DNA of 64,000 nucleotides. Source: Vampirovibrionales bacterium. GTDB taxonomy: Bacteria > Cyanobacteriota > Vampirovibrionia > Vampirovibrionales > Vampirovibrionaceae. A program made the translations under genes and the position numbers. Positions within the stretch are counted from its first letter, which is position 1. Each line of letters opens with the position of its first letter. The notes beneath the pieces are model-generated. The model made no database searches. It worked only from the letters and a program-made list of their open reading frames with translations, and was not told where the DNA came from. This document shows positions 8,245-18,477 of this stretch, in pieces. The stretch covers positions 1,116,001 to 1,180,000 of the forward strand of contig JADJRF010000005.1 in the NCBI GenBank assembly GCA_016712355.1, read 5' to 3'.

Positions 8245-8271
8245 AAAATCCCGCGCGAGGCGCGGATTTTT
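8245..8271. terminator. Bidirectional-looking terminator downstream of recG
   Basis: CCGCGC (8251-8256) pairs with GCGCGG (8260-8265) over a 3-nt loop. The stem is extended by flanking AAAATC / ATTTTT. It lies 70 bases after the recG stop on the minus strand, where it is followed by GATTTTC. Confidence 0.55.
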
Positions 8272-8341
8272 AAGCTGAATTTTTGTAACGACACTGGCGC
8301 CATCGCGAAGCTCTGGGTCTCCAGAGGCGTCTGGACGCGCG

Positions 8342-10864
8342 TTAGCCCGCGCCGAGGGCGGCGAAAGCGTGATCGGTTTTTTCAAAGACCAGCGATTTAA
8401 GGCGCGCATTGGCGTTCAGGGCCTCGGGAGACGCTGTCAATTCAAATGCGGCTTCGCGCGCCATTTCCAGAATGGCATGGTCCTGGACCAGATCCGCCAG
8501 CGCGAAATCCGGCAGGCCGCTTTGCCGCGTGCCGAGGAATTCTCCCGGTCCGCGCAGGGCAAGATCGCGCTCGGCAATCTCAAAGCCGTTTTGCGACTCG
8601 CATAGCAGCGTCAAACGTTGCAGGCTGTCGTCGGAGCGCGAATCGCTGATGAGCACGCAATAGGACGCGCTTTGTCCGCGCCCAACGCGACCGCGCAATT
8701 GATGTAACTGCGCCAGACCAAAGCGATCCGCGTTTTCGATCAGCATCACGGTTGCGTTGGGGACGTCTACGCCCACCTCCACCACGGTCGTGCTGACCAG
8801 AATGTCCAGCTGGCCGCCGGTGAAGGCCGCCATCACGGCGTCTTTCTCATCGGAGGGCATTTTGCCGTGCATTAATCCCACGCGCAGATCCGGGAAGACG
8901 TCTCGCTGAAGTCGTTGCGCCTCGCTGACGGCGGCCTTGGCTTCCAGCGCCTCCGATTCCTCGATAAGGGGGAAGACAATATAGGCCTGGCGGCCTTTTG
9001 AGACTTCATGTCGAATTAATTCATACGCTTGACGGGCCTTGGAGCGCGTAAGCAGAGAGGTCACGATGGGCGTGCGCCCCGGCGGCAATTCGTCGAGCAG
9101 GGAGACGTCCAGATCCCCGTGCAGCGTCATCGCCAGCGTGCGGGGAATCGGCGTTGCCGTCATCGTCAGCATATCAGGATGCTCGCCCTTGTTTTTCAGC
9201 AAGGTGCGTTGACGCACGCCAAAACGGTGCTGTTCATCCACCACAATTACTCCCAGCGCGTGAAAATCCACATCGCGCTGAATCAGCGCATGGGTGCCGA
9301 CGGCGATATGAATCTGCCCATTCAGAAGGCCTTGTCGCACTTCGCGACGCTGCGGCGCCGTAGCTGCGCCGGTCAGCAGGCCGACGCGCAGACCCAGCGG
9401 CAGTAACCATTCTACAAATTTGCGGTAATGCTGCTCGGCGAGAATCTCTGTGGGGGCCATCAGCGCGCCCTGATAGCCATTTTCAACGGCGATCAGCAGC
9501 GTGAGCAAAGCGACAATGGTCTTACCGCTGCCAACGTCCCCTTGCAGCAGGCGATACATCGGCTCTGGACTGGCGAGATCCGCCTGGATTTCCGAAAACA
9601 CGCGCGTTTGCGCGCCCGTCAGCGAAAAGGGCAGCATCGCCAGCAGGCGATCGCAGTAGCCGCCTTCGCGCCGGGCCAGCGCCAGACCGCGCGCCGTTCG
9701 CTTGTATTGTGCGCGCAGTAAGGCTAAGCGGCACTGAAGCCAAAACAACTCGTCGAACACCAGCCGTTTACGAGCTGCCTGATGCTGCGCCAGCGACTCC
9801 GGGAAATGAATCTGTGCGAGGGCTTCGCGGAGTCCGACCAGCTCATAGCGACTGCGAATTGTCTCGGGCAAGGGATCGATAATCGCTTGCGAAAATTCGC
9901 CCAGCGCCTGATGAATGGCGCGACGCAAAAACGACAGATTCAGGCCCTGCGTCAGCGGGTAAATCGGGACAATACGCCCGGCGTTCAAGGGCGGCGGGGC
10001 GTCGCCTTCGCCGCCTGCGTCCTCATAACTGAGAATTTCCGCTTGCGGCTTTTCCAGCGCAAAGCAGCGATTATAGCCGTCTAATTTCACGCGCCCCGAG
10101 AGCATGACGTCGGCGCCTTTTACAAAGCGCGCCTTAAACTGCTCCAGCGCCCCGCGCTGGGTTTTGGCATAGAACCAGGCGGCCGTCAGGCGCCCCGTGC
10201 CATCGGTCACGGTCAGCGTCAAAATGGCGACGTTTCCGCTTTTGGCCATGCGCGCATTTGCCGACACCACCGCGCCGATGACTGTCACGTCCTGCCCCGG
10301 CGTCAATTCGTGGATCGCAGCCCGGTTTTGATAGTCCACATAATGGCGCGGAAAATAATAGAGGAGATCGGCGATGGTCTCAACGCCCACTTGCGCCAAT
10401 AACTTGGCCAGACGCGGCCCCACGCCGCGCAAAAACTGAACCGGCGCGCTCATCGGATCGGTCTGTGCGGCGTCGCCTTCGGGCGGGCTTGCGTTGGCGT
10501 AACGTTGCGCCGGGCGCTGCGGGGCCGCCAGCGTTTGCGCCATTAACGCCAGAAACTGTTCCAGGCGTTCGACGACTCCCATCCGCTGGCTCAAATCCAT
10601 GGCTGCGTACTGGCGAAATTTCTGTGTCAGGGTTTCCAGCGCCAGAAACAGCGCCCCATCGTCCACTAATCGGCGCAGATGCGCTTCCAGACGGCTGAGC
10701 GATTCCTGAATGAAGCGCGAAAAAGGTTTGCGACGGCCCTGAACGTCGACGTATTGATAGCGACGCTCATAGTCGATGGCTTGCCGGAGCTCGCCGGTCA
10801 GGAGCGACGCTTCTTCGCGAGACATAGGGGCGGCGGCTCCTTTTGATTTCCTGCGCAACGTCAT
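8342..10864 (-). CDS. recG: ATP-dependent DNA helicase RecG
   Basis: Remodels stalled replication forks and branch-migrates Holliday junctions. 840 residues, longer than the ~690 of E. coli RecG because of a ~150-residue N-terminal extension, as in Cyanobacteria and relatives. The wedge/OB domain (~150-330) begins 'QFLRGVGPRLAKLLAQVGVETIADLLYYFPRHYVDY'. Walker A 'GDVGSGKT' is near residue 445 and the DEQH box near 541. Motif III is 'TATPIPRTL', and the C-terminal helicase half contains 'HQLRGRVGRG' and the RecG-type 'GPGEFLGTRQSGLPDF'. The ATG at 10864 lacks a clear ribosome site. An internal ATG (MSREEAS, about 10825) preceded by AAAGGAG is the more likely start. Confidence 0.95.
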   Translation of the reverse strand: MTLRRKSKGAAAPMSREEASLLTGELRQAIDYERRYQYVDVQGRRKPFSRFIQESLSRLEAHLRRLVDDGALFLALETLTQKFRQYAAMDLSQRMGVVERLEQFLALMAQTLAAPQRPAQRYANASPPEGDAAQTDPMSAPVQFLRGVGPRLAKLLAQVGVETIADLLYYFPRHYVDYQNRAAIHELTPGQDVTVIGAVVSANARMAKSGNVAILTLTVTDGTGRLTAAWFYAKTQRGALEQFKARFVKGADVMLSGRVKLDGYNRCFALEKPQAEILSYEDAGGEGDAPPPLNAGRIVPIYPLTQGLNLSFLRRAIHQALGEFSQAIIDPLPETIRSRYELVGLREALAQIHFPESLAQHQAARKRLVFDELFWLQCRLALLRAQYKRTARGLALARREGGYCDRLLAMLPFSLTGAQTRVFSEIQADLASPEPMYRLLQGDVGSGKTIVALLTLLIAVENGYQGALMAPTEILAEQHYRKFVEWLLPLGLRVGLLTGAATAPQRREVRQGLLNGQIHIAVGTHALIQRDVDFHALGVIVVDEQHRFGVRQRTLLKNKGEHPDMLTMTATPIPRTLAMTLHGDLDVSLLDELPPGRTPIVTSLLTRSKARQAYELIRHEVSKGRQAYIVFPLIEESEALEAKAAVSEAQRLQRDVFPDLRVGLMHGKMPSDEKDAVMAAFTGGQLDILVSTTVVEVGVDVPNATVMLIENADRFGLAQLHQLRGRVGRGQSASYCVLISDSRSDDSLQRLTLLCESQNGFEIAERDLALRGPGEFLGTRQSGLPDFALADLVQDHAILEMAREAAFELTASPEALNANARLKSLVFEKTDHAFAALGAG

Positions 10865-10939
10865 TGGGTCGGCGTGAACGCGTGCGCGCTGCGGGTCATT
10901 ATATAATAGGAACGCGTCCCTTGGGCCGCCATCCGTTCA

Positions 10940-11881
10940 ATGAGGATTTTACGCCTGATGCGCTTTTCGCTTTTCTGTCCGTCCGCCTCGCGCGTTTGCG
11001 CCTGGATGCTGCGCGTTTCCCTGATGCTGGTCATGGCCGCATGGATCAACATCGCCGCGCCCACCGCCGTATACGCTCAAAATGTCGATGCCGCTCGTCT
11101 GTATAATCAGGCGCTCGATCGTGTCGGGAAAGGCGACACGCCCGGCGGGATTTCGCTCTTTGAGCAAGCCGCCGCCGCCGATCCCAATTACGCGGATTCC
11201 TTCTATAACCTGGGCACGCTCTATTTTAAACAACGGCAATACGCCCAGGCCACGACCGCCTTTCAGCGTACCTTGCAACTGAATCCCGGCGATCAGCAGG
11301 CGCGGTTTTCGTTGGCGCTGAGTTATGAACAACAGTCGCGTTTTGCAGAAGCCGCCGAAACCCTGCGGCAAATCCCTCCGAACGATTCCCACTACGGCAC
11401 GGCGCAAACGAAGATTCCGCAGTTAGAAGCCGCCTTGAAAACCTGGCGTCCCCAAACGCAGGCGTCTGCTCAGAAGCCGCCTGCCGCCAAAACGCCTGCC
11501 AAAGTGGGTCTTGAACGCTTTGCGCAAGGCTTCTTTGGGCCGACGGGTCTGGCAATGGGACGCGATGGCAGTCTGTTTGTCGCTAACTACTCCAAAAACC
11601 AGATCTTTCGCATCGCGCCCGACGGCGCCAAGAGCGTCTTTACCCAGAGCGATTTGCTCAAAGGTCCGGTGGGACTGGTTTACAATTCTGCGCTTAACGA
11701 ATTTTACGTTGCCAATTATTTAGGCGCCAATATCGTGCGCATCAGCGCCGATGGGCGCGCCAGCGTGATGGTGTCAGGTCTTAAAAAACCTTACTATCTC
11801 TTGCTGGATTCGCCGCATAATCAGTTATACGTCTCCGAGCAGGATACCAACACGGTGACGCGTATCCGTCTGGGAGGATAG
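10940..11881 (+). CDS. Exported TPR plus NHL/beta-propeller-like protein
   Basis: 313 residues. N-terminal signal-like hydrophobic stretch with a likely cleavage after 'AVYAQ' (about residue 46). Two to three TPR units follow ('ALDRVGKGDTPGGISLFEQAAAADP', 'ADSFYNLGTLYFKQRQYAQATTAFQRTLQLNP'). A proline/alanine linker leads to about three blades of an NHL/Vgb-like propeller ('GPTGLAMGRDGSLFVANY', 'NEFYVANYLGANIVRI', 'NQLYVSEQDTNTVTRI'). A closed propeller needs more blades, so it may oligomerise or be a shortened form. A structural, protein-binding envelope role is inferred. It ends four bases before coaX and supplies that gene's ribosome site, so they form an operon. Confidence 0.65.
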   Translation: MRILRLMRFSLFCPSASRVCAWMLRVSLMLVMAAWINIAAPTAVYAQNVDAARLYNQALDRVGKGDTPGGISLFEQAAAADPNYADSFYNLGTLYFKQRQYAQATTAFQRTLQLNPGDQQARFSLALSYEQQSRFAEAAETLRQIPPNDSHYGTAQTKIPQLEAALKTWRPQTQASAQKPPAAKTPAKVGLERFAQGFFGPTGLAMGRDGSLFVANYSKNQIFRIAPDGAKSVFTQSDLLKGPVGLVYNSALNEFYVANYLGANIVRISADGRASVMVSGLKKPYYLLLDSPHNQLYVSEQDTNTVTRIRLGG

Positions 11882-11885
11882 CCGT

Positions 11886-12749
11886 ATGGGTCCAGGCGAC
11901 CCGCCTCCCGCATCGAATGCCGACGTAACGCTGGCAGTGGATATTGGCAATACGTCTGCGAGCTTTGGCTTGTTTTGCGGACAATCGCTGCTGAGCGCAT
12001 GGCACGCGGATCATGCTTTGTCTTCGGGTGACGACGCCCTGTTGCAGACTGGCGAACGTCTGCGCGCGGCTTTAAAGCAAGCCTCCGCAAGTGGCGCGCG
12101 GCTTAAAGGCGTCGTTTATTGCAGCGTTTCGCCGACGCGTCAAGAAGCGCTGTTGTCGATGATTCTCGCGCTCACCCAGCCGTTTTGCGATACCTCGTCG
12201 CCTCTGGTCTCGCTGGGCATTGTTCCCGGCGTCACGCGCGTTGCGGTGGACATCGGCGCTTACGCTCCCGAGCAACTGGGCCCCGACCGGCTGGTGAATC
12301 TATGCGCCGCCCGCGCCCTTTATCCCAATCGCGCGGCGCTGGTGGCCGATTTTGGGACGGCCGCCACGTTTGATCTGCTTGACGCTTCAGGGCGCTTTCT
12401 CGGCGGGGCCATTGCCCCTGGTCTGAGAACTTTCTGGGATTGTCTGCCGCCTAAAACCGCGCGGCTTCAGCCCGTTTCCATGCAATCTGCGGCTCGCGCG
12501 GCGGGTTTGTCGACGCGAGATTGCCTGCAAAGCGGCTTGGCTTATGGTTACCGGGGTCTGACGCGCGGCATTGTGGATGCTCTAAGGACAGAATGGCCCG
12601 CCATTGATTTTTTTCGAGTCGCTACCGGCGGTATGGCCCTTGCTTATCACGAATTAAGCGACAGCGCCGACGCGCCGACATTCGATGTTATTGATCCGCA
12701 TTTAACATTGCGCGGGCTGGCGGCAATTGCCGCCCTGAGCGCTTTTTAA
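11886..12749 (+). CDS. coaX: Type III pantothenate kinase
   Basis: Catalyses the first step of CoA synthesis, pantothenate to 4'-phosphopantothenate, in the cytoplasm. 287 residues, near the ~260 norm. ASKHA-fold motifs: 'DIGNT' (D19) for phosphate, 'LGPDRLVN' for pantothenate, 'DFGTAATFDLL' with the catalytic Asp, 'GGAIAPGL' and a C-terminal 'ATGG'. The start ATG at 11886 has GGGAGG (~11872-11877) inside the preceding gene. No CoaA-type kinase is seen in the window. Type III kinases are not feedback-inhibited by CoA in characterised family members. Confidence 0.92.
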   Translation: MGPGDPPPASNADVTLAVDIGNTSASFGLFCGQSLLSAWHADHALSSGDDALLQTGERLRAALKQASASGARLKGVVYCSVSPTRQEALLSMILALTQPFCDTSSPLVSLGIVPGVTRVAVDIGAYAPEQLGPDRLVNLCAARALYPNRAALVADFGTAATFDLLDASGRFLGGAIAPGLRTFWDCLPPKTARLQPVSMQSAARAAGLSTRDCLQSGLAYGYRGLTRGIVDALRTEWPAIDFFRVATGGMALAYHELSDSADAPTFDVIDPHLTLRGLAAIAALSAF

Positions 12750-12758
12750 CGCTTGTAA

Positions 12759-12787
12759 TTGTCAGCCGCCGAAAATATTGCTAGAAT
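12759..12787 (+). promoter_or_regulatory. Sigma-70 promoter for the orphan gene at 12886
   Basis: -35 TTGTCA (12759-12764), exact 17-bp spacer, -10 TAGAAT (12782-12787); each hexamer matches consensus in 5 of 6 positions. It starts a ~90-nt leader that contains a GCGTCC/GGACGC inverted pair around a purine-rich GAGGAGGAGGA stretch. Confidence 0.65.
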
Positions 12788-12885
12788 AAACCCCCCGCTC
12801 GGGCGTCCTTGAGGAGGAGGACTGGGGACGCGCATTCTGCGTGGAGGCTGGGTATACAGACAATTCAACTTAAGGAGAGATTTCC

Positions 12886-13230
12886 ATGAATCTACCTTCA
12901 GTTTCACTTGGCATGCGTTTTGGTTCGTTAAGCGTGATTGAAAATCGGGGAGCTGTCATCCAAAAGCGGTACTTAATGCCTGTTCAGGGCTCATTAGATC
13001 GCGCAGGTTGGGATGTTCAAATGATTTTGGGCGGAGGTGTAAATAAACCTGACTTTAAAGCTGTTCTGTCGAGAGAAGGTAAGCCAGCCGGAGAGTTATC
13101 CTTTTCCCGTCCTGAAATTACTCCAGGACATCGAGCGCTCTTAAATCGTGGCCATGCGCTTGACTTCGTCAGCGCTGTTCATGGATTTATGGACAGTTAT
13201 GACTGTCGTCAGCCCCATATTTACGGCTGA
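12886..13230 (+). CDS. Small orphan protein, AT-rich gene
   Basis: A 114-residue protein I do not recognise. There is no signal peptide or membrane segment. The N-terminus 'MNLPSVSLGMRFGSL' carries an 'FG' motif also seen near the start of other small orphans here. It has a strong ribosome site (AAGGAGAG) 9 bases upstream, its own near-consensus promoter, and a bidirectional terminator just after the stop, so it is a monocistronic and probably well expressed unit. Codons are visibly richer in A/T than the flanking coaX and groL genes, suggesting recent acquisition or lineage-specific origin. Gly/Ser-rich beta-type composition ('VQMILGGGVNKPDFKAVL'). Confidence 0.7.
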   Translation: MNLPSVSLGMRFGSLSVIENRGAVIQKRYLMPVQGSLDRAGWDVQMILGGGVNKPDFKAVLSREGKPAGELSFSRPEITPGHRALLNRGHALDFVSAVHGFMDSYDCRQPHIYG

Positions 13231-13273
13231 AAAACCAACCGGCTGACCTTGAAAAAGGCCAGCCGGTGGTTTT
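13231..13273. terminator. Bidirectional terminator between orphan gene and groL
   Basis: Left arm 13231-13250 and right arm 13255-13273 pair over ~18 bp (one bulge, one mismatch) with a GAAA loop. The stem has AAAA at its left end and TTTT at its right, giving a U tract on either strand. It begins right at the stop codon of the orphan gene and serves the convergent groL. Confidence 0.8.
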
Positions 13274-13302
13274 ATGGGTAAGAAGACGACGCGGGACGTT
13301 TT

Positions 13303-14934
<1,632 letters not shown>

Positions 14935-14996
14935 TTCAGCAATCTCCTGATTGGGGGATAACAAACAAAATTGGGGGATAGGGCGAAACGCCGGAC

Positions 14997-15308
14997 TTAC
15001 TCCTGAATAACGCCCAGAATGTCTTTCTCCGACAGGATTTTGTATTCCTGACCGTCGATTTTGACTTCGGAGCCGCCGTAGCGGGCGAACAGCACGCGCT
15101 GGCCTACTTCTACGTTCATCGGCTCGCGTTGACCGTTATCGAGTACGCGACCCGGGCCGACGGCGACGATACGGCCTTCGGTCGGCTTTTCTTTCGCTGA
15201 ATCAGGAATATAAATCCCGCCCGGGGTCTGCTGATTGCCTTCCAGCACTTCCAGCACGACGCGATCGCCGAGCGGTTTGATGCGAACTTGGGTTTGCGTT
15301 TGTGACAT
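14997..15308 (-). CDS. groS: Co-chaperonin GroES (10 kDa)
   Basis: 103 residues, starting at ATG 15308 (MSQTQTQVRIKPLGDRVVLE) with GGAG upstream. The mobile loop is 'EGNQQTPGGIYIPDSAKEKP' and the C-terminal part 'VLFARYGGSEVKIDGQEYKILSEKDIL' is canonical. It caps GroEL. The longer open frame (to 15386) is unsupported. The operon promoter lies at 15432-15461, and no CIRCE repeat (TTAGCACTC/GAGTGCTAA) was found in the 300 bp upstream. Confidence 0.97.
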   Translation of the reverse strand: MSQTQTQVRIKPLGDRVVLEVLEGNQQTPGGIYIPDSAKEKPTEGRIVAVGPGRVLDNGQREPMNVEVGQRVLFARYGGSEVKIDGQEYKILSEKDILGVIQE

Positions 15309-15392
15309 GGGGGAGTTCTCCTCATAAATGAGCTTCATGCGGCGACGGGGGCTTTCGCCCTGTGGCGACGCAACACGACACGACAAGGGGCG

Positions 15393-15422
15393 TTCAGGCG
15401 TTCCGGCGTCGGAAGGCCTGAA
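15393..15422 (-). promoter_or_regulatory. Hairpin in the groESL leader
   Basis: Twelve-base arms (15393-15404 and 15411-15422, one mismatch) around a 6-nt loop, located between the predicted promoter and groES, close to the expected transcript 5' end. It could stabilise the message or regulate it. No function is proven. Confidence 0.45.
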
Positions 15423-15431
15423 GTAAGCGCT

Positions 15432-15461
15432 ATCCTAGTGAAGTTCCGGTCCGCTTGTCTA
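15432..15461 (-). promoter_or_regulatory. Predicted sigma-70 promoter of groESL
   Basis: On the minus strand, -35 TAGACA (15456-15461), 18-bp spacer, -10 TAGGAT (15432-15437). The predicted leader is about 115 nt. CIRCE is absent, so HrcA control through that element is not indicated. Confidence 0.5.
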
Positions 15462-15649
15462 CGTCCTGAGGGCAAAAATAATAATGAATTAAGAATGCCC
15501 CGCTTGCGATAGACCCCCCTGTATCTCATCGCCCTGGAACGTCACAATGTCGCGCTAGGTAGCCCCCATTCACGCAGAGCGTTGTAAGATGAGCATAGAT
15601 CTTGTTTTCTCCTTGTCGGCAGCCAGAACAGTAGCCAGAACGATCTTCG

Positions 15650-17353
15650 ATGGGCGATTCACGCGCAAATGGCATCCGTTTCGCCGGCCACGGCTGGCGA
15701 CGCGTTCTGTCGGTCTTTATGCAGCCGTTGACGGGAGTTGCGCTTTTAACGCTGCTCGCCATTGTGCTGCGGCTCATCGGCATTGAATCGCGCAGTCTGT
15801 GGGGCGATGAACTGTTTACTATCGCGCATGCCATGGGCAGCGTCATCCGGCCCGAAACGCTGGCGCAGCTCGGTCATGGCATGGATCCGACCGCGCCCCA
15901 GACGGCGGGCGATTATATCAGCCAGTATTTTACGCGTCGCGGTGAGGCGATGGAGCTGGCGCCGACGCTGCGCGCGCTGATGATGAACAATCATCCGCCC
16001 CTGTATTTCTGGCTTATTCGCCTCACGGTTGACGCCTGGGGATTGACGCCGCTGGCGTTGAGGCTGCCGTCGCTGCTTGCGAGCGCCGGATGCGTCCCGC
16101 TCCTGTTTTTGCTGGGGCGTCGCCTGCATAGCGCGCCGGTGGGCGTGATTGCCGCAGCGATGATGGCGCTGTCCGGGTATCAGGTCTTTCATGCGCAGGA
16201 TGCGCGCCCCTACGCCTTGTTGACGCTCATCGCGCTTGCGGCTCTTGGTTTACTGGTAAAGACGCTGGATGAGGCCCTTGACGACGCTTCTATGCGCGCG
16301 TTCGCCCCGCGGCAGCTATTGCGCTGGCTTGGGTGGACGCTTCTGTGTGTGGCGGGCCTGTATACCCATTATTTCTTCGCGCCGTTTTGCGTCTTTATGC
16401 TTCTATACGGCGTGATCCGCGCATGGCGCGCGCCCAGGACCCTGCTTGCGCTGATGATTTCTGTCGCGCTGGCGGCCGCGTGCGTTTATCCCTGGTTGTC
16501 GGTTCTCAAAGCGCAAGCGCACTGGATTTCTCAGGAAGGCCATTTTACGGGCGGGCGCTGGGACTGGATTCAAGCGCCGGAAATCATCTGGCGCATGTTG
16601 TGCGAGTATATTGCGCCTAAAAGCCCTTGGCTGCGCGTCGCGTTGCCCATTCTGCTGATCTATGGCATGGGCGTGATGTTCTACGTCCGGCGCAGTCGCT
16701 GGACAATTTCGCGCCTGACGTTGTGCTGCCTGGTCTGGATCGCCTGTATCGAAGGCTTTATGCTGGCGTATGACGTCACGCTGAACGCCAACCTGCTCAG
16801 CGTCCGCCGTTATGGGATGCTGGCCGCGCCCGCGTTTTATCTGCTGATTGCGTGCGTTATCGTCAACATCAAGACTCGCGAGCGATTGATTCAGCCTGCT
16901 ATTCTGACCGGGCTCCTTGGCTGGATGCTCCTCAACAGTCTCTGGATTACGCTGACGCACGGCCTGACGGGCGGCGATTATCGGGAGGCGGCCTCGTATA
17001 TTGTCCACCATCATGCCGGGGGAAGAGAAACCGTACTCGTAAATCCCAGCGGCCCGCCGGTGATGGGCATGGCGTTCTATCTGCCGGCTCCAACGCCGTT
17101 ACTGGGCCTGCCGGCTCGCAGTATGTTTACGATGGCTGACCGTCAGGCCGTCGAAAGCCGCGTGAAAGCCGCCATGGCCCAGTCGAGCCGTATCTGGGTG
17201 GTGTACAGCGACAGCGCGCCCAGTGCGCAACTGTTTATTGATCGCGCGCTGACCGCTCAGCAGTTTCTGCCCGGCGATCAGCAGCGCTTTGAAGGCGTCC
17301 AGCTTTCGCTCTACGAACGTTTCGACCCACGCGCCACTCGCCGGGCCCCATGA
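15650..17353 (+). CDS. GT39/ArnT-like integral membrane glycosyltransferase
   Basis: 567 residues with about ten hydrophobic helices. The first periplasmic loop holds the GT-C signature 'LIGIESRSLWGDELFTIAHA', where 'DE' is the catalytic acid pair. 'NNHPPLYFWLIRL' and 'RLPSLLASAGCVPLLFLLGRRL' are typical of the dolichyl-phosphate-mannosyltransferase/ArnT superfamily. Such enzymes move a sugar from a polyprenyl-phosphate donor to a periplasmic acceptor. The acceptor here is unknown. The start is uncertain: no clear ribosome site precedes 15650, and an in-frame ATG at 15719 is also possible. The stop overlaps the next gene by 4 bases (ATGA). A tandem 9-mer AGCCAGAAC (15621-15629, 15633-15641) lies just upstream. 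Confidence 0.8.
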   Translation: MGDSRANGIRFAGHGWRRVLSVFMQPLTGVALLTLLAIVLRLIGIESRSLWGDELFTIAHAMGSVIRPETLAQLGHGMDPTAPQTAGDYISQYFTRRGEAMELAPTLRALMMNNHPPLYFWLIRLTVDAWGLTPLALRLPSLLASAGCVPLLFLLGRRLHSAPVGVIAAAMMALSGYQVFHAQDARPYALLTLIALAALGLLVKTLDEALDDASMRAFAPRQLLRWLGWTLLCVAGLYTHYFFAPFCVFMLLYGVIRAWRAPRTLLALMISVALAAACVYPWLSVLKAQAHWISQEGHFTGGRWDWIQAPEIIWRMLCEYIAPKSPWLRVALPILLIYGMGVMFYVRRSRWTISRLTLCCLVWIACIEGFMLAYDVTLNANLLSVRRYGMLAAPAFYLLIACVIVNIKTRERLIQPAILTGLLGWMLLNSLWITLTHGLTGGDYREAASYIVHHHAGGRETVLVNPSGPPVMGMAFYLPAPTPLLGLPARSMFTMADRQAVESRVKAAMAQSSRIWVVYSDSAPSAQLFIDRALTAQQFLPGDQQRFEGVQLSLYERFDPRATRRAP

Positions 17354-18477
17354 GTTGCGACGCGGGTTTTCGAATCGGGTGCGCGGTTGGCGCGCAGCAA
17401 GGTCCCGGGATTTTTTTAAACCGCTTGCGTACGGCGTTGCTGGCGCGCGACGCGTTTAGCGACGATGCGCCTGATGCGTGGATTCAATTGTCTTTTGAGC
17501 CCCTGCCCGCGCATGTCGCCGAGCGCGTACGGCGCGGACAAACCCGCATTCTGGCGCGGATGAACGGGTGTTGGTGTCAGCGTCATTCTGTTTTGCGCGG
17601 ACTGCCCCTGCCGTGGCTGGATGCGCGCGCCTCGCGTCGCCGCAATGATCGTAAGAATGCCAGAATCCGCCAGAATCTGGCCGAGGCTCACGGCGTGATT
17701 TATCAGAGCGAATTTTCGCGCCGCTTGACGCATGCGTTTGTCGATGCCGCTGCGCCGCAGGGCGTTGTAATCTACAACGGCGTGGATCTCGATGCGTTTT
17801 CACCTGAAGGGCCTGTGGATTCGGCGATTGCCGATGATTTCAAGGACAGTTTCAATTTATTGATGTCGCATAGCTTTCAGCCGTATCACCGCTTGCACGA
17901 TGCCATGAAAATTCTGGCCGCATTGCGTCGCCAACAATTAGACAAGCCGGTTCACCTCCATGTATTGGGCGGCGCAGATGAGCGCTGTTTTGGCTGGGCG
18001 CGAGAAATCGCGCATCAAAAAGGCTTGCTGGAAGGCCGCGATTTTACAATCTGGGGCAAGCGTCCATTCGACGCGCTCGCCCCAATGCTGCGCGGCTGTG
18101 ATGCCATGCTCAATCTCTCTTATTGGGACGCCTGTCCCAATGTGGCCATTGAAGCCATGGCGTGCGGATTGCCCATTATCGGAGTCGACCATGGCGGGCT
18201 GGCCGAGTTGGTCGGCGCAGGCTCGCAAATGGCTGGCGTTTTGGTTTCAGAGCGAATCCCGTTTACCTATCTCGACCATCAGAATCCGTCGCGGATGCCG
18301 CAGGCGCCGATCGCGGGTTATGTCGAAGCGATTGCTGCGGCGATCCCGATGACGGCTGCCCTGTCCGAGGTTGCGCGCGCGAGGGCTGAAACGCGGTTTG
18401 ATATTCGAAGAATCTGCGCCGAGTATCTGGCGGCAGCGCAGGCGTTGACCCAAGAGGACTTGGTTTCATGTGGATGA
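17350..18477 (+). CDS. GT4-family glycosyltransferase
   Basis: 375 residues, GT-B fold. The C-terminal Rossmann half has the retaining GT4 pattern: 'VVIYNGVDLDAFSPEG' (donor side), 'LHVLGGADERC', 'ILWGKRPFDALAPMLRGCDAMLNLSYWDACPNVAIEAMACGLPIIGVDHGGLAELVG' region. The E-x7-E-type motif appears as 'ACPNVAIEAMACGLPII'. It is a cytoplasmic, nucleotide-sugar-dependent enzyme, probably for a glycan or glycolipid. Translationally coupled (ATGA) to the GT39-like gene upstream and overlapping the EEP gene downstream by 10 bases. The N-terminal acceptor domain is divergent, with several Cys in 'RMNGCWCQRH'. Confidence 0.8.
   Translation: MSCDAGFRIGCAVGAQQGPGIFLNRLRTALLARDAFSDDAPDAWIQLSFEPLPAHVAERVRRGQTRILARMNGCWCQRHSVLRGLPLPWLDARASRRRNDRKNARIRQNLAEAHGVIYQSEFSRRLTHAFVDAAAPQGVVIYNGVDLDAFSPEGPVDSAIADDFKDSFNLLMSHSFQPYHRLHDAMKILAALRRQQLDKPVHLHVLGGADERCFGWAREIAHQKGLLEGRDFTIWGKRPFDALAPMLRGCDAMLNLSYWDACPNVAIEAMACGLPIIGVDHGGLAELVGAGSQMAGVLVSERIPFTYLDHQNPSRMPQAPIAGYVEAIAAAIPMTAALSEVARARAETRFDIRRICAEYLAAAQALTQEDLVSCG

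Noticed and set aside
15309..15649. CIRCE element upstream of groES
   Set aside because: The TTAGCACTC/GAGTGCTAA pair is not present on either strand.
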